A stretch of 64,000 nt of DNA from Microtetraspora fusca (GTDB lineage: Bacteria; Actinomycetota; Actinomycetes; Streptosporangiales; Streptosporangiaceae), in NCBI RefSeq assembly GCF_001570365.1, contig NZ_BBYK01000072.1, positions 32,478-96,477 on the forward strand. Reading direction: 5' to 3'. Of the stretch, positions 25,939-35,350 are shown in pieces (within the stretch, counting starts at the first letter, position 1; each line of letters opens with the position of its first letter). Under the pieces are notes generated by a model that saw only the letters and a program-made list of their open reading frames with translations, was not told where the DNA came from and did not search any database. The position numbers and the translations under genes are program-made.

Positions 25939-26789
25939 GCACCCACCGCACCCAGGCCCGGCGACCGGGCGTCATCCTCCGATCCGTCTCGCTCCAGACC
26001 CTCGTCGTGGTGCTCGGCGCGTTCGTCGTCGTGCCGCTGCTCTTCGCGCTCATCGGCGGGTTCAAGGACACCGCGCAGCTCTCCACGAACCCGTTCGGCC
26101 TGCCGTCCCCGTGGGTCCCGGAGAACTACACGGACGTGCTCACGTCGGGCTTGTTCTGGCGGCAGATCCTCAACAGCGTCTTCATCGCCCTGGCCACGAC
26201 GCTCGTCGTCGTGGGCCTGTCGGCCATGGCGGCCTTCGTCTTCGCCCGCTTCGCGTTCCGCGGCAGGGAGGCGCTGTACACGCTGTTCACGGTCGGGCTG
26301 ATGTTCCCGTTCACGGTGGCGATCCTGCCGCTGTTCGTGCTGGTGCGGGCGATGGGGCTGCTGGACAACCCGTTCGGGGTGATCCTGCCGCAGGCCGCCT
26401 TCGGGCTGCCGATGACGATCATCATCCTGCGCTCCTTCTTCCGTACGATCCCGAGGGAGGTCGAGGAGGCGGCGACCATCGACGGATGCACCGCCTTCGG
26501 CTTCTTCTGGCGGATCCTGCTGCCGATGGCCCGGCCCGCGCTGGCCACGGTGTCCGTGCTCGCGATCGTCGCGAGCTGGAACAACTTCTTCCTGCCGTTG
26601 GTGATCTTCACCGACCCCAACTGGTGGACCGTCCCGCTCGGGGTCCAGCAGTTCTCCGGCCAGTACGTCTCGGACACCGCCAAGGTCCTCGCGTACATCG
26701 TGCTCGCGATGGTGCCGGCACTGGCCTTCTACGGCGTCGCCGAACGCCAGCTCATCGGCGGGCTCACCGCGGGTGCCACGAAGGGATGA
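25935..26789 (+). CDS. Sugar ABC transporter permease (MalG/UgpE-like)
   Basis: The 284-residue protein begins at an ATG inside the previous stop (ATGA). Six membrane helices surround the EAA loop EVEEAATIDGCTAFGFFWRI then LLPMARP, the contact site for the shared ATPase. Length and motif place it in the CUT1 MalG group. Earlier in-frame starts lie within the upstream permease and are disregarded. Confidence 0.93.
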   Translation: MSTHRTQARRPGVILRSVSLQTLVVVLGAFVVVPLLFALIGGFKDTAQLSTNPFGLPSPWVPENYTDVLTSGLFWRQILNSVFIALATTLVVVGLSAMAAFVFARFAFRGREALYTLFTVGLMFPFTVAILPLFVLVRAMGLLDNPFGVILPQAAFGLPMTIIILRSFFRTIPREVEEAATIDGCTAFGFFWRILLPMARPALATVSVLAIVASWNNFFLPLVIFTDPNWWTVPLGVQQFSGQYVSDTAKVLAYIVLAMVPALAFYGVAERQLIGGLTAGATKG

Positions 26790-26856
26790 CCTTCGGCGTT
26801 CGGCCGAACACGATGACCGCCGGGCCGCGTCCCGGCACCTTTGAGAAGGAGTTGTG

Positions 26857-28227
26857 ATGACCCTGCGTGTGTCCGGATCCCGCCTCGTCACCGCCGACGG
26901 CGCGCCCGTGCGGCTGCGCGGAGTGGGCCTCGGGGGCTGGATGAACATGGAGAACTTCATCACCGGTTACCCGGCGAACGAGTCCTCGATGCGGGCCGCG
27001 GTGCGCGAGGTGCTGGGGGAGGAGCGCTACGAGCTGTTCTTCGACCGGCTGCTCACCGCGTTCTTCGACGCCGCCGACGCGGACCTGCTGGCGGATCTCG
27101 GGGTCAACTGCGTGCGCATCCCGGTCAACTACCGGCATTTCGAATCCGACGACCGCCCGATGGAGATCGTCGAGCACGGCTTCCGCCACCTGGACCGCGT
27201 CATCGGCCTGCTCGGCGACCGGGGCATCTACTCCGTGATCGACATGCACGCCCTCCCCGGCGCCCAGAACCAGCACTGGCATTCCGACAACCCCACCCAC
27301 ATCGCCTTCTTCTGGCACCACCGGCACTTCCAGGACCGGGCGGTCCACATGTGGGAGACGATCGCCGACCGGTACAAGGACAACCCGTGGGTCGCGGGCT
27401 ACAACCCCGTCAACGAGCCCGGGGACGTCGAGGGGCGCGTGGTCGGGCCGTTCTACGACCGCCTCGTCAAGGCGGTGCGCGCGGTGGACCCGGCGCACGT
27501 GCTCTTCCTCGACGGGAACCGTTACTCCACCGACTTCTCGATATTTCGTGAGGTGTACGAGAACACGGTGTTCGTCTGCCACGACTACGCGCTGGCCGGG
27601 TTCGCGCACGGCGGGCCGTACCCCGGCTACACGCGCGGCGAGTGGTGCGACCGCGCCGAGTTGGAAAGCGCCTTCGAGCGGCGGACCGCCTTCCAGCGGG
27701 AGACCGGCACGCCGGTGTGGGTCGGCGAGTTCGGCCCCGTCTACACGGGCGACCCCGAGATCGACGCTCAGCGGTACCAGATCCTGCGCGACCAGCTCGA
27801 GATCTACGACGCGCACGAGGCCGGGTGGTCGCTGTGGACGTACAAGGACGTCGGCCTCCAGGGGCTCGTCTACGCCGATGGGCCGTACATGGACAGGTTC
27901 GGGCCGTTCATCGCGAAGAAGAACCGGCTCGGCGCCGACCGGTGGGGATCGACCATGGAGGAGGCGGCGGCCGACCTCGCGCCGCTGCACCGCCTGATGG
28001 AGCGGGAGTTCCCGAACTGGGACCCCTACCCCTGGGGCGCCCGCTACCAGATCGACGATCTCCTGCGGCACATCCTCATCGCCCAGGCCCTGCTGCCGGA
28101 GTACGCGGAGCTCTTCCGCGGCCTGTCCGACGACGAGCTCGTGGCCCTCGCCGACTCCTTCGCGCTCGCCCAGTGCGTACGGCGGGAGCCCCTGATCGAG
28201 CTCCTGGCCGGGAATCTGGCGCGGTAG
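26857..28227 (+). CDS. GH5 family glycoside hydrolase (intracellular beta-glycosidase)
   Basis: The ATG at 26857 sits 5 bp after AAGGAG; a GTG one codon earlier would be too close. The 456-residue product lacks a signal peptide, so it acts on imported oligosaccharides. GH5 motifs are RLRGVGLGGWMNMENF, GVNCVRIPVNYRHF, the acid/base site GYNPVNEPGD and the nucleophile site WVGEFGPVY. The GWMNMENF opening resembles exo-beta-1,3-glucanase and beta-glucosidase members, although substrate prediction within GH5 is unreliable. The C-terminal 90 residues form a helical extension. It is fourth in the operon, 67 bp after the permease. Confidence 0.93.
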   Translation: MTLRVSGSRLVTADGAPVRLRGVGLGGWMNMENFITGYPANESSMRAAVREVLGEERYELFFDRLLTAFFDAADADLLADLGVNCVRIPVNYRHFESDDRPMEIVEHGFRHLDRVIGLLGDRGIYSVIDMHALPGAQNQHWHSDNPTHIAFFWHHRHFQDRAVHMWETIADRYKDNPWVAGYNPVNEPGDVEGRVVGPFYDRLVKAVRAVDPAHVLFLDGNRYSTDFSIFREVYENTVFVCHDYALAGFAHGGPYPGYTRGEWCDRAELESAFERRTAFQRETGTPVWVGEFGPVYTGDPEIDAQRYQILRDQLEIYDAHEAGWSLWTYKDVGLQGLVYADGPYMDRFGPFIAKKNRLGADRWGSTMEEAAADLAPLHRLMEREFPNWDPYPWGARYQIDDLLRHILIAQALLPEYAELFRGLSDDELVALADSFALAQCVRREPLIELLAGNLAR

Positions 28228-28718
28228 GCGCCCCTTTGGACCGTGACTCGCCCGCTCCACTGAGCGGCGAGCCGTGGGACACCCGGCATGTGGCCGTGAC
28301 CCTCGCCGAGAATGCCGAGTTCAGGGAGTGTCGCGGTGAACGTTGTGCAGCGATATATGCAGAATTCACCGGATATTGCGGCGAAATTCGCGCATTGGCA
28401 TGTTCCAATAAGGAGTGGCCGGGTCTCGTCTTCCGCAGCGTGCGAGGCCCGGCCGCCTGACCCCTCCGCCGTCGCGCCCGTACCCGTAGTTCGCGCGCGG
28501 CCACCCGCCCTCCCGGACGACGCCGGCCCCAGGCGGAGCCCGCCCGTCTCGGCCGCCGGCGGATCGGCGACGGCTCCGCCGGGCCGAGACCCCTCTCCCG
28601 CTCGCCCCCGCTCTTGGCCGGCCGACTGATCCGTGGGCGCGTCCGCTTCCGCCGCTTCTGTGGACACCGCGCCCCAAACCGACCGCTCACTTATCACTTA
28701 TGAGGAGGAACCGTCCGA
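28228..28718 (+). promoter_or_regulatory. 491-bp intergenic region upstream of the GH43 gene
   Basis: No gene was recognised here. An 11-bp palindrome GCGAA-A-TTCGC lies at 28381-28391 in an AT-rich patch about 330 bp before GH43 and may be an operator or part of a promoter. A good ribosome binding site, AGGAGG at 28703-28708, precedes the GH43 ATG by 10 bp. The length suggests GH43 has its own promoter and does not rely only on read-through from the ABC/GH5 operon. Confidence 0.4.
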
Positions 28719-30290
28719 ATGACATCTGGGACGAGCAGGGTGACGGAGGACGCTCCGGGCCTGGCGGCCTTTCCCGCGGAAGCCGGGTATTTCCGCAATC
28801 CGGTGCTGCCCGGCTGCCACCCGGACCCCTCGATCTGCCGTGTCGGCGAGGACTACTACCTCGTCACCTCCACCTTCGCGTGGTTCCCCGGCGTGCCGAT
28901 CTTCCACAGCCGGGACCTGGTCCACTGGCGGCAGATCGGGCACATCCTCGACCGGCCGTCCCAGCTCGACCTGGACGGTGTAGCGCTCTCGGACGGCGTC
29001 TACGCCCCGACGATCCGCCACCACGACGGCGTCTTCTACATGATCACGACACTCGTGGGCGGCGGCGGCAACTTCGTGGTCACGGCGAACGACCCGGCCG
29101 GGCCGTGGAGCGACCCTCACTGGCTGCCGGAGACCCGGGGCATCGACCCGTCCCTGTTCTTCGACGAGGACGGCACCGCGTGGGTGCTCGGCACCCGCGA
29201 GAAGGACGCGGCCCGCTATCCCGGCGAGACCGAGGTCTGGCTCCGGCGGCTCGACGGCCTGACCCCGACGGGTGAGGAGCACGTCATCTGGGAGGCGGTG
29301 CACCGCCGCGCCGTCTGGTCCGAGGGCCCGCACATCTACCGCATCGGCGACTGGTACTACCTGCTCACCGCCGAAGGGGGCACCGCCCGCGACCACGCCG
29401 TCATGATCGCTCGCTCCCGCCACGTGACCGGTCCGTACGAGCCGGACCCGCGCAACCCCGTGCTCACCCACCGCGCCAAGGGGCGGGACCACCCCATCGC
29501 CGCCACCGGCCACGCCGACCTGGTGGACACCCCGGCGGGGGAGTGGTGGATGGTGCTGCTCGCCACCCGCCCGTACGGAGGCGACTTCGCCAACCTGGGA
29601 AGGGAGACCTTCCTCACCCCCGTCACCTGGGAGGACGGATGGCCGGTCGTCGGCGAGGTGACGCCGATCCGGCGCTCTCCCGCGCTCGCCCCGCATCGCT
29701 GGCCCGCCGCCCCCGTCTGCGACCACTTCGACGGCGTACGGCTGTCGCCCGTCTGGAACCACCTGCGCACGCCGCGCGAGCCGTACTGGAGTCTGTCGGG
29801 CGGCCGCCTATGGCTGCGCGCCCGCCCCGAGACGGTGGCACGCAGGGAGAGCCCGAGCCTGGTCGCCCGGCGCCAGCAGCACCGGGACTTCGCGGCGTAC
29901 ACCGCGCTCGACTTCGTCCCGGACGGTGACGAGTGCGCCGGGCTCGCGCTGGTGCAGAACGAGGACTTCCACATCCTCGTGGTGCTCACCGCGCGCGGCC
30001 TCGAATTGCGGGTACGGGAGGCCGGAGCCGAACGCCTCCTGGCCCGCGCCGACGTGCCGCCCGGGCGGGTCCACCTCGGTGTGGAGGCGCACGGGCAGGA
30101 CTACCGCGCGCGGTACGCCCTCGCGCCGGACGAGTGGCGCGACCTCGGCGGGCCCGTGGACGGCCGGATCCTGTCCTCCACCGTCGCGGGCGGCTTCACC
30201 GGCGCCTACATCGGCATGTACGCCAGCTCGAACGGGCGTCCCGGCGAGAACTCCGCCGCGTTCGACTGGTTCGAGTACCGCGGGCTCTGA
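28719..30290 (+). CDS. GH43 family glycoside hydrolase (beta-xylosidase / arabinofuranosidase-like)
   Basis: The 523-residue protein is a five-bladed propeller GH43 enzyme. The catalytic base is in CHPDPSICRVGEDYYLVTST (Asp36), the pKa-modulating Asp in RGIDPSLFFDEDG (Asp143), and the general acid in WSEGPHIYRIG (Glu202). A C-terminal beta-sandwich (from about residue 330, ending GAYIGMYASSNG) matches the GH43_C2 module seen in beta-xylosidases. No signal peptide is present, so it probably trims imported xylo- or arabino-oligosaccharides. It abuts the stop of the convergent SDR gene with no gap. Confidence 0.94.
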   Translation: MTSGTSRVTEDAPGLAAFPAEAGYFRNPVLPGCHPDPSICRVGEDYYLVTSTFAWFPGVPIFHSRDLVHWRQIGHILDRPSQLDLDGVALSDGVYAPTIRHHDGVFYMITTLVGGGGNFVVTANDPAGPWSDPHWLPETRGIDPSLFFDEDGTAWVLGTREKDAARYPGETEVWLRRLDGLTPTGEEHVIWEAVHRRAVWSEGPHIYRIGDWYYLLTAEGGTARDHAVMIARSRHVTGPYEPDPRNPVLTHRAKGRDHPIAATGHADLVDTPAGEWWMVLLATRPYGGDFANLGRETFLTPVTWEDGWPVVGEVTPIRRSPALAPHRWPAAPVCDHFDGVRLSPVWNHLRTPREPYWSLSGGRLWLRARPETVARRESPSLVARRQQHRDFAAYTALDFVPDGDECAGLALVQNEDFHILVVLTARGLELRVREAGAERLLARADVPPGRVHLGVEAHGQDYRARYALAPDEWRDLGGPVDGRILSSTVAGGFTGAYIGMYASSNGRPGENSAAFDWFEYRGL

Positions 30291-31094
30291 CTACCGCCCG
30301 CTCTGCCACCGCGCCCGCCGTACGGCGAGGCCGGCGGCCCGCGTGGCCAGCGCGGGCGACAGCCGTACGAGCCGCCAGGCGAGCCGGGCCGAGGCGGGCG
30401 CCACGATGAGCGCGCGGTTCCGCGCCACGCCGCGCAGGATGTCGCGGACCAGCGCGTCCACCGGGTAGAGCCGCCCCTGCGCCCGCACCGCCGCCCGCCG
30501 GGCCTGCTCGCCGATTTCCGTCGGCGGCAGGCCCGGATTGGCGTGGTCGAGCAGCGGGGTGTCCACGAAACCGGGGCAGACGACGCTCACCCGGACACCC
30601 CGGGCGGCGGCCTCCGCGCGCAGCGCCAGCGACAGGCCGACGACGGCGTGCTTGCTCGCCGTGTAGGGGGCCATCAGCGGCGCCGGTGTGAGCCCGGCGA
30701 GGGAGGCGGTGTTCACGATGTGCCCGAAGCCCTGCCGCACCATGATCGGGTAGGCCGCGTGGACCCCGTGCACCACCCCGCGCAGGTTGACGTCGATCGC
30801 GGCGTTCCAGTGGTCGAGCGTCATCTCGTCCGCGTACCCGCCGATCGCGATGCCGGCGTTGTTGAACACGTAGTCGAGCCGGCCGTGCTCGTCCCGGACG
30901 GCGGCGAACAGGTCGCGCACCGCGCCCGCGTCCGTCACGTCGAGGACGGCGTGCGCGCAGCCGAGCTCGGCGGCGGTCTCCTCGGCGTTCCGTATGTCGG
31001 CCACCGTGACACGCGCGCCCCGCGCGACCAGCTCGCGGGCGAGCGCCCGGCCGATCCCCGAGGCTCCGCCCGTGACGACGACGGTTCTGCTCAT
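30291..31094 (-). CDS. Short-chain dehydrogenase/reductase
   Basis: From the ATG at 31094 the 267-residue product starts with the Rossmann motif VVVTGGASGIGRALA. It has the structural motif NNAGIA and the catalytic YTASKHAV (Tyr-xxx-Lys) preceded by NTASLAG. A distal start at 31154 would add an unstructured tail and is disfavoured. Classical SDRs oxidise or reduce alcohols and ketones with NAD(P); the substrate is unknown. The basic C-terminal segment (LAWRLVRLSPALATRAAGLA) could lie on the membrane. It is divergent from the FAD oxidoreductase across about 220 bp. Confidence 0.9.
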   Translation of the reverse strand: MSRTVVVTGGASGIGRALARELVARGARVTVADIRNAEETAAELGCAHAVLDVTDAGAVRDLFAAVRDEHGRLDYVFNNAGIAIGGYADEMTLDHWNAAIDVNLRGVVHGVHAAYPIMVRQGFGHIVNTASLAGLTPAPLMAPYTASKHAVVGLSLALRAEAAARGVRVSVVCPGFVDTPLLDHANPGLPPTEIGEQARRAAVRAQGRLYPVDALVRDILRGVARNRALIVAPASARLAWRLVRLSPALATRAAGLAVRRARWQSGR

Positions 31095-31312
31095 CCGCGT
31101 CCCTCTCCCGCTGCTTCCGCCGGCCTCATTCGAGTTGTACGAGCCATTTGACAACGGTGCAAACAGGACACTTCAGCAATCGTGTGAGTTCGCCTTACTC
31201 TCAAGATTCTTTCGCGATAAAGTTCCCATGAGGCACGCGTGTGTGACCTTCTTGAACGTCCTGACCTCACCTACTGTGGAAGCCGGAATACGGCGAAGCA
31301 TGGGGAGCTTGC

Positions 31313-32509
31313 GTGCGTGAGACCTGTGATGTCGCGATCGTCGGCGGCGGAGTCATCGGATGCGCGATCGCGCACAGGATCAGGTCGGAGGGCAGGAGCG
31401 TCGTCCTCGTCGAGGCGGCGTCCCAGCTCGGCCTCGGGGCCTCGGACGCCGCGATGGGCGGCATCCTCACTCAGACCGAGAGCTCGTGCCTCGGCCGGCT
31501 GAGCTCCGTCATCAAACACAGCCGCGACCTCTACCCGGCGTGGCTGGCCGAGCTGGCCGGGATCTCCGGCGTCGAGGTCCCGGTGCTGGACGGCGGCGAC
31601 ATCCAGGTGGCCCTCGACGACGAGGAGATGACCCGCCTGGAGACGGAGATCCTGCCCCAGTGGGAGGCGTCGCCGTTCAGGGTCGAGCAGCTCACCGCCG
31701 TCGAGGCCCGGTCGCTCGAACCCCTCCTCAGCGAGGCGGTGGTCGGCGGCTTCCTGCTGCCGGACGAGCTGGCCCTCGACCCGCGCGAGCTGATGGGCGC
31801 GCTGCGCCGCACGATGGAGCGCGCCGGCGTCGCCGTACGGGTCGAGACCCGCGCCCTGCGGGTGGAGTCCGGCCCCGGTGGCGCGCGCGTCGAGCTGCGG
31901 GGCGGCGAGACGATCCACGCCGAAACCGTCGTCGTGGCCGCCGGGCACCTCAGCGGCCTGCTGCTGCCCGCCCTCGACGCGGTGATGCTGCCGATCAAGG
32001 GCGAGGCGTACAACGTGCGCCGTCCCGGCTTCACGACCTACCCGCTGCGCCACCACGTCTTCGCCGAGATCAGCTCCGGCGGCCGCACCGGATATCCGTA
32101 CCTGGTGCCCCGGCACGACGGGCGGCTCGCCGTCGGCGTCACCTACGAGGAGGGCGTGGGCGACCCCACCCCGACCGCCGCGGGCCGCGACGAGATCGCC
32201 CGCTGGGCGGCCACGCTCATGCCGGCCGTGGCGGACTGGCCGGTCGAGCGCCACTGGGCCGGGCTCCGCCCGGCGAGCGCCGACCACATCCCGATCATCG
32301 GGTACGTCGACGACCATCGCAGGCTGGTGGCGGCGACCGGACATGCCGGCCTCGGCATCACCCTCGCCCCGGCCACCGCCGAGCTGGTCTCGGCCGTGCT
32401 GGACGGCCGCGCCGACGAGGAAATCGCGCGGAGCCTGGAGATCTGCCGCCCGGACCGCGCGTTCACCCCGCTCAGGACGGCTTCGACGCCAGCTCCCACA
32501 GCTCCTTGA
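31313..32509 (+). CDS. DAO-type FAD-dependent oxidoreductase (glycine/D-amino acid oxidase-like)
   Basis: The 398-residue protein has an N-terminal dinucleotide motif CDVAIVGGGVIGCAIAHRI. A VVVAAGHLSGLLLPALD strand and the late WAGLRPASADHIPIIGYVDD motif follow, typical of glycine oxidase/ThiO and DadA relatives. Such enzymes oxidise the amine of glycine, sarcosine or D-amino acids using FAD. No thiamin genes (thiS, thiG) are beside it, so a ThiO role is not supported. Its last 38 bp overlap the 3' end of the convergent five-gene operon. Confidence 0.9.
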   Translation: MRETCDVAIVGGGVIGCAIAHRIRSEGRSVVLVEAASQLGLGASDAAMGGILTQTESSCLGRLSSVIKHSRDLYPAWLAELAGISGVEVPVLDGGDIQVALDDEEMTRLETEILPQWEASPFRVEQLTAVEARSLEPLLSEAVVGGFLLPDELALDPRELMGALRRTMERAGVAVRVETRALRVESGPGGARVELRGGETIHAETVVVAAGHLSGLLLPALDAVMLPIKGEAYNVRRPGFTTYPLRHHVFAEISSGGRTGYPYLVPRHDGRLAVGVTYEEGVGDPTPTAAGRDEIARWAATLMPAVADWPVERHWAGLRPASADHIPIIGYVDDHRRLVAATGHAGLGITLAPATAELVSAVLDGRADEEIARSLEICRPDRAFTPLRTASTPAPTAP

Positions 32510-33422
32510 ACCGCTCGATCCGCTGCCGCACCCGGGGCGGTTCCAGCACCAGCAGCGTGTGCACGAACGTGTGCGTGGTGATCTGTCCCACCTGCGGCGC
32601 GGACGGCGTGATCTCGTAGCTCACGTCGTCGTCGAAGATGATGAAGTCGAGCAGCCCCAGCGGACTGGACAGGTCCTCGGGGGTGAGGATGCGCACCTCG
32701 ATCCCGATCTCGGTGTGCATCTTGCAGATCCGGCGGAACATCTCCGACTCCACCCGCTCGGTGCGGTCCACGAAGAAGATCCGACGAATCCGCACCCCGG
32801 TCCGGAGCCGGTCGCGCTGGGCCTCCAGGTAGCGCTGGCCCGCGTCCGTCGTCCAGAACCCGCCGTCGAACTCGCTCGGCCCCTGGTCCACCACGTTGAG
32901 GCTGAGGGCGTCGAGGGTGCGCTGGGTGTTGCGGGTCAGGCCGAGCAGCCAGTCGCGGTCCTCGCCCTCGTAGATGACGTTGCCCTCGCTCAGCTCCCGC
33001 AGCAGCGTCGAGATCCGCGCGATCTCCGACTGGGCGAACGCCTGCACCAGCGCCGGCATCTCCTTGTCCACCCGGGTGGCGTTGCTCACCAGCTGCGTGA
33101 TCACGTCGGTCTGCACCGCCGACGCCTCCACCCGGTTGAACAGCTCGGTCGCCTTGGTGATCCGAGACAGACCGGTGATCATCTCGTGGCGGGTCGCCTC
33201 GAGTTGCTTGTCGACCTCGATGAGGTACTGCGTCAGGAAGACGACGGCGCTGATGAACACCGTCAGCACCAGCGCCCAGGCGGTGTGCTCGCCGTTGAAG
33301 GCCGGCCCGTTGTCGTTGGTGAGGAAGTACGTGGGTACCCCGACCGCCGCGGTGATGAGGACCTTCCGGAGGGTGCGGGGGATGATCTCGGCAGAGATCC
33401 TCGTCTTACCTGGCATGGGCAC
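32472..33422 (-). CDS. Membrane-anchored protein of unknown function, last gene of the five-gene operon
   Basis: The 316-residue protein has two N-terminal membrane helices (about residues 20-36 and 48-68). A helical stalk (RHEMITGLSRITKATELFNR) follows, then a C-terminal alpha/beta domain with RIRRIFFVDRTERV, IEVRILTPEDL and DFIIFDDDVSYEITP. The last domain alternates hydrophobic strands and acidic loops and vaguely recalls phospholipase-D-like or receiver-like folds, but no catalytic motif can be named. The GTG start directly follows the TAG of the upstream SCO2521-like gene. The architecture suggests a membrane sensor or anchor for the operon's cytoplasmic proteins. Confidence 0.75.
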   Translation of the reverse strand: MPMPGKTRISAEIIPRTLRKVLITAAVGVPTYFLTNDNGPAFNGEHTAWALVLTVFISAVVFLTQYLIEVDKQLEATRHEMITGLSRITKATELFNRVEASAVQTDVITQLVSNATRVDKEMPALVQAFAQSEIARISTLLRELSEGNVIYEGEDRDWLLGLTRNTQRTLDALSLNVVDQGPSEFDGGFWTTDAGQRYLEAQRDRLRTGVRIRRIFFVDRTERVESEMFRRICKMHTEIGIEVRILTPEDLSSPLGLLDFIIFDDDVSYEITPSAPQVGQITTHTFVHTLLVLEPPRVRQRIERFKELWELASKPS

Positions 33423-34373
33423 CTACCACCCGCCCGCCTCCCTCAGCAGAGCCAACGTGTTGATCGCGATCTGGTCGCGTACGCGCGCGACCAGTGACTG
33501 CCACTGGCGGCTGAATCCCGGACGCCGCTCCAGCGCCTCCCAGAGCGGGGCGAAGCCGTCGTCCAGCCGGGCCGCCGGCATCCACAGGTGCAGCAGGTGG
33601 TCCACCGCCGGGGCCAGCTTGGCGGTGACCTCCGCCCGCGTCGCCGTGCCCACCCTGGCCCTCTCGACGATCACCAGCAGGGTGGTCAGCAGCCAGTCGT
33701 GCAGCGCCAGGTCCTCACAGAAGTCCACGACATCGGGGGTGAACCCGTCCGGCAGGACCAGGCGCAGCGTCCGCACCCGGTCGCGGCCCAGCGTGAACCG
33801 GATGCCGGGGCCCTCCCGGCCCGGCTCCTCGGCCACCGCGACCCAGCGCAGCCGCGTCCGCGCGCTGCGGAAGGGCGCCTTCCTGTCCAGCAGAGGGGAC
33901 GCCTGCACGGCGTCCATGAACCGCTCGCTCACGCTGCCGAGATCCAGGCAGTCGTTCCACGCGCCGCTGTCGGCGAAGCCGTCCGCCAGATCGGGGACGC
34001 GCATCTTGCCGAACACCTCGACCACGCCGGGCCGCGCCAGGTAGTGCGACCACGACAGGCGGTGGTCGGCCTCGGCGCGCGCGACCTGGATGTGGGACGA
34101 CCCCTGGAGCACCCGCCCGCCGGTCACCGACGCCCGCGACAGCACCGTCCCGACCCCTCGGACCCTCGCCCGCGCCGCGGACGCCAGCCGGCAGTCCACC
34201 CCGGTGAGCTGGTCGGGCGACACCGCGTACACGATGGGGCGGCGCGAGATCCGCACCCGCTCGCCGGAGAGCAGTCCGAGGACGCCCTGGCACAGCGACT
34301 CGGGGATCTCCCCCGAGTTCTGCAGGAGCCCGGTCCGGACTTCCCCCATCACCAGCATGTGCGCTCCGATCAC
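33423..34373 (-). CDS. SCO2521 family protein
   Basis: The 316-residue soluble protein opens MLVMGEVRTGLLQNSGEIPE and continues VSPDQLTGVDCRLASAARAR and LLTTLLVIVERARVG. The sequence and gene order match what I recall of the actinobacteria-restricted SCO2521 family, which occurs beside SCO2522, SCO2523 and SCO2524. No biochemical role is known to me. GTG at 34373 is the longest start; ATG at 34358, preceded by GGAG at 5-bp spacing, is equally plausible. It is 11 bp after the SCO2522-like stop and abuts the membrane gene. Confidence 0.8.
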   Translation of the reverse strand: MIGAHMLVMGEVRTGLLQNSGEIPESLCQGVLGLLSGERVRISRRPIVYAVSPDQLTGVDCRLASAARARVRGVGTVLSRASVTGGRVLQGSSHIQVARAEADHRLSWSHYLARPGVVEVFGKMRVPDLADGFADSGAWNDCLDLGSVSERFMDAVQASPLLDRKAPFRSARTRLRWVAVAEEPGREGPGIRFTLGRDRVRTLRLVLPDGFTPDVVDFCEDLALHDWLLTTLLVIVERARVGTATRAEVTAKLAPAVDHLLHLWMPAARLDDGFAPLWEALERRPGFSRQWQSLVARVRDQIAINTLALLREAGGW

Positions 34374-34384
34374 GGATCCGGCGG

Positions 34385-35350
34385 TCAGGCCCCCAGGAAG
34401 ATGTAGGAGATGCGATCGACGAGCTCGTCCGGCAGGGGGATGCCCTCGCCGCCGCTGCGGTCGGCCACCTGCCGCAGGACCGCCGCGTCCACGAAGACCT
34501 GGCTGAGGATCGTCCGCACCGCCAGCTCCACCGGCAGGAATCGCGGCGACAGCACCGACATCGTCGTGTACGCGCTGAACGGGGCCGCGGCCGGGTTGAG
34601 CTGGACGACCGCCGGGAGCTCGTCCCAGCTCGCCGGAAACGACGGCCCGCGCGGCGTCGGGCGTACCGGCAGCTCACCGTCGTTGCGGATCATGCCGAGC
34701 CGCAGGAGCTGCCAGACCGCGGCCAGGAACGGACAGGACCAGGTGCGGCCCCGGCTGTCGCTGTCCCACAGCTCGACGTCGACGAAGATCGAGTGCCGCC
34801 GCTTGGCGTTCTGCGCCGGCGGCTCCCACCCTTGAGCCGACCCCATCGCCACCTGTACGGCGCCGCCGTACGGGGACCTGGCGCCGTTGCAGAGCCAGCC
34901 GGTCTCGGTGACCGGCGGGCGCGAGCCGTCGGTGCCGGGAGGCGGGTCGGTGACCAGCCGGTCCTCCACCAGGCGGGCCAGCTTCACGCCGTCCGCCTCG
35001 GCGCAGGCGGACTCGCGGGCGAGGTAGTCGATGGTCAGGTCGCACTCGGCCGCCGCCTCCAGCACCATCGGCACCAGCTCGGACGGCGTGCTGAATCTGC
35101 TGAAGTAGTCGTCGATCAGGAAGCAGGTGCTCACCCTGGCCCGGCCGCCGGGAACCCGGGCCCGCCAGCTCGCCCGCATCGTCTCGGCCCACGGGGCGAC
35201 GTGCCGGAACTGCTCTCTCAGCCGCTCCGGCCCGGCCTGGAAGTCCTCCATGTACAGGTGGCCCAGCTCGATGGACACGTGCGACAGCGGGGCGGAGGCG
35301 ACCCTGCGCTCCGCCTCGACCTCGCCGAACGTGGCGTACGCCGGCGTCAC
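34385..35350 (-). CDS. SCO2522 family protein
   Basis: GTG at 35350 overlaps the ATPase stop as GTGA, giving 321 residues that begin VTPAYATFGEVEAERRVASA. Characteristic segments are SHVSIELGHLYMEDF, VSTCFLIDDYF, LTIDYLARESACAE and a late LPVELAVRTILSQVFVDAAV. The EL/GHLYMEDF and IDDYF motifs could be metal or nucleotide contacts, but no enzyme class is evident. It matches the SCO2522 family by recollection and by position next to SCO2521- and SCO2523-like genes. Confidence 0.8.
   Translation of the reverse strand: MTPAYATFGEVEAERRVASAPLSHVSIELGHLYMEDFQAGPERLREQFRHVAPWAETMRASWRARVPGGRARVSTCFLIDDYFSRFSTPSELVPMVLEAAAECDLTIDYLARESACAEADGVKLARLVEDRLVTDPPPGTDGSRPPVTETGWLCNGARSPYGGAVQVAMGSAQGWEPPAQNAKRRHSIFVDVELWDSDSRGRTWSCPFLAAVWQLLRLGMIRNDGELPVRPTPRGPSFPASWDELPAVVQLNPAAAPFSAYTTMSVLSPRFLPVELAVRTILSQVFVDAAVLRQVADRSGGEGIPLPDELVDRISYIFLGA

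Noticed and set aside
28312..28629. Small protein in the GH43 upstream region
   Set aside because: The frame is Pro/Ala/Arg-rich, lacks a ribosome binding site and crosses the likely promoter region.
31313..32509. ThiO-type glycine oxidase for thiamin biosynthesis
   Set aside because: The family similarity is real, but no thiS, thiG or thiE lies nearby, so only the broader DAO assignment is made.
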